From contig JABCYT010000237.1 of NCBI GenBank assembly GCA_013290035.1, positions 1 to 6,078 of the forward strand: a stretch of 6,078 bases of DNA, given 5' to 3'. The notes beneath the pieces were generated by a model, which was given only the letters and a program-made list of their open reading frames with translations, made no database searches and was not told the DNA's origin. The translations under genes and the position numbers were made by a program. Positions 5,098-6,078 of this stretch are shown here, one piece after another. Source of the DNA: Alphaproteobacteria bacterium (GTDB lineage Bacteria; Pseudomonadota; Alphaproteobacteria; Reyranellales; Reyranellaceae). Within the stretch, counting starts at the first letter, position 1; every line of letters starts with the position of its first letter.

Positions 5098-5949
5098 ATG
5101 AAGGCGCTGACAGAAGCGCAGGTCGAGCGCTACCGGCATGACGGCTTTCTGTTTCCCTTCCCGGCGCTCAACGAGGCCGAGCGGGCAAGCTGCCTCGGCG
5201 GGCTCGAACGCTACGAGCGCTGGCTCGGCACGACGGTGCCGCAGGCCGACCTCAAATGGCGCACGCAGCCGCATGCCCTGCTGCCGTGGTACGCCGACCT
5301 CGTCCGCCATCCGCGCATCCTGGACGTCGTCGAAGACGTGATCGGCCCGGACATCCTGGTATGGACCGGCACCTTCTTCATCAAGGAGGCCGCCTCGCCT
5401 ACCTTCGCGGCCTGGCATCAGGACTCGACCTATTTCGGGCTCGAGCCGCATGAGCAGGTCACGGCCTGGGTGGCGCTGACCGACGCCAGCCGGGAGGCCG
5501 GCTGCATGGAGGTTCTGTCCGCGCACGGCGCGCCGCGGCAGATGCATCATGCTGCGCTCAGGCTCAAGGACAGCATCAACCGCACCGGGCAGACCATCAT
5601 GGAGCCGCTCGACGAGACCGGGGCGACGATGATGCAACTCGAGGCCGGCTCGTTCTCGCTGCACCATAGCTTGTGCGTGCATCGCTCGGCGCCCAACCGC
5701 GCGGCGCACCGGCGCATCGGCCTCGGCATCAACTACATCCCCGCCCATGTGCGGCCGACCGGCCCTGTTCGCATGTCGGCGATGCTGGCCCGCGGCACCG
5801 ACAGATGGGGACATTTCGACCTGTTCGAGCCGCCGACGGCCGAGTTCGACACGGCGACCCACGACCTGGTCTACGATCGCTATGCCGAGAACTATCGCGA
5901 GCAGGTGAAACGGCACGAACGCCAGTTCGCACCGGCGCAGGTTTCCTGA
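5098..5949 (+). CDS. Phytanoyl-CoA dioxygenase (PhyH) family Fe(II)/2-oxoglutarate oxygenase
   Basis: A 283-residue oxygenase that would hydroxylate its substrate using O2 and 2-oxoglutarate. The opening LTEAQVERYRHDGFLFPF (4-21) is the typical PhyH start. The double-stranded beta-helix core carries the iron ligands His107 and Asp109 (AAWHQDSTYFGL) and the distal His195 in LCVHRSAPN. Arg206 lies 11 residues after it, the spacing seen in human PhyH for the 2-oxoglutarate-binding Arg. GCMEVLSAHGAPRQMHH (135-151) is the usual 'G.l.v.pGSH' loop, here with AHG in place of GSH. The ATG at 5098 has GGAGG five bases upstream; the same frame is open back to 4960 but lacks homology there. No signal peptide, so cytoplasmic. 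The family includes acyl-CoA hydroxylases and small-molecule tailoring enzymes. It is followed after 18 bp by a solute-binding protein gene on the same strand, forming an operon. Confidence 0.93.
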   Translation: MKALTEAQVERYRHDGFLFPFPALNEAERASCLGGLERYERWLGTTVPQADLKWRTQPHALLPWYADLVRHPRILDVVEDVIGPDILVWTGTFFIKEAASPTFAAWHQDSTYFGLEPHEQVTAWVALTDASREAGCMEVLSAHGAPRQMHHAALRLKDSINRTGQTIMEPLDETGATMMQLEAGSFSLHHSLCVHRSAPNRAAHRRIGLGINYIPAHVRPTGPVRMSAMLARGTDRWGHFDLFEPPTAEFDTATHDLVYDRYAENYREQVKRHERQFAPAQVS

Positions 5950-5958
5950 GAGGGGGGA
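5948..5958 (+). promoter_or_regulatory. Ribosome binding site of the Bug-family gene
   Basis: The purine run GAGAGGGGGGA overlaps the TGA of the oxygenase gene and precedes the ATG at 5968 by about 9 bases. With an 18-bp intergenic gap and no terminator, it points to co-transcription of the two genes. Confidence 0.65.
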
Positions 5959-5967
5959 ATTCGAACG

Positions 5968-6078
5968 ATGCTGACCAGCAGGCGCAGCGCCTTGCTTCTG
6001 GCGATGGCCGCACCGTGGGTGGCGCGGCGTGCGCTTGCCGCGGAGTATCCGTCGAAGCCCATCCGGCTGATCGTGCCC
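5968..6078 (+). CDS. Bug/TctC-family periplasmic solute-binding protein, N-terminal part, cut by right edge
   Basis: Only the first 37 residues are present. MLTSRRSALLLAMAAPWVA is a signal peptide with paired Arg5-Arg6 in an S-R-R-x-x-L setting, a short hydrophobic core, and a second Arg pair (20-21) just before a likely cleavage site (ALA-AEYP, after residue 24). The twin arginines and the positive c-region favour Tat over Sec export. The mature start EYPSKPIRLIVP is the hallmark N-terminal strand of Bug proteins (tripartite tricarboxylate transporter receptor family), which bind organic acids and related carboxylates in the periplasm. The ATG at 5968 is chosen for its ribosome binding site and because it gives a complete signal peptide. 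It lies downstream of the oxygenase gene in the same operon, so its ligand is probably a pathway substrate or precursor. Transporter membrane subunits are not visible; Bug genes are often orphans. Confidence 0.88.
   Translation, partial: MLTSRRSALLLAMAAPWVARRALAAEYPSKPIRLIVP

Noticed and set aside
4993..5916. Minus-strand open frame opposite the PhyH-family gene
   Set aside because: The plus strand carries the complete PhyH motif set; the antisense product resembles no family.

Overview
The window is GC-rich (roughly two thirds G+C by eye) and almost fully coding. It looks like part of an accessory catabolic cluster from a free-living proteobacterium. Alphaproteobacteria (Rhodospirillales or Hyphomicrobiales type) seem most likely and Burkholderiales are an alternative. 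The grounds are base composition, GTG/TTG starts, a Bug-family periplasmic binding protein, and the mix of SDR, acyl-CoA dehydrogenase and PhyH enzymes. No rRNA, tRNA, CRISPR, insertion sequence or phage gene is visible.

Layout: (1) 1-348, minus: the N-terminal 116 residues of a NodB/CE4 polysaccharide-deacetylase-family hydrolase that runs off the left edge. (2) 351-1127, minus: an SDR oxidoreductase directly upstream of it, stop and start codons 2 nt apart. (3) 1215-2009, plus: a second SDR, divergent from the first. (4) 2039-2902, minus: an Asp/Glu/hydantoin-racemase-superfamily protein with a TTG start and only one of the two usual catalytic cysteines. (5) 3003-3845, plus: an alpha/beta hydrolase, divergent from (4). 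(6) 3863-4999, minus: an acyl-CoA dehydrogenase with Asp where the catalytic base is usually Glu. (7) 5098-5949, plus: a phytanoyl-CoA dioxygenase-like Fe(II)/2-oxoglutarate oxygenase. (8) 5968-6078, plus: the first 37 residues of a Bug/TctC-type solute-binding protein with a Tat-like signal peptide, running off the right edge.

The strand order is - - + - + - + +. It gives three short divergent regions (87, 100 and 98 bp), each of which must drive genes both ways, and two convergent junctions of only 29 and 17 bp with no recognisable terminator. Two of the divergent regions hold inverted repeats that could be operators.

How the genes might work together (inference): the Bug protein would capture an organic acid in the periplasm. 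The CE4-type and alpha/beta hydrolases could cleave amide, imide or ester bonds. The racemase-fold enzyme would isomerise or decarboxylate an acid. The SDRs, acyl-CoA dehydrogenase and PhyH oxygenase would oxidise the carbon skeleton. The substrate cannot be read from the sequence and I recognise no named pathway. No regulator, CoA ligase or transporter membrane subunit lies inside the window.
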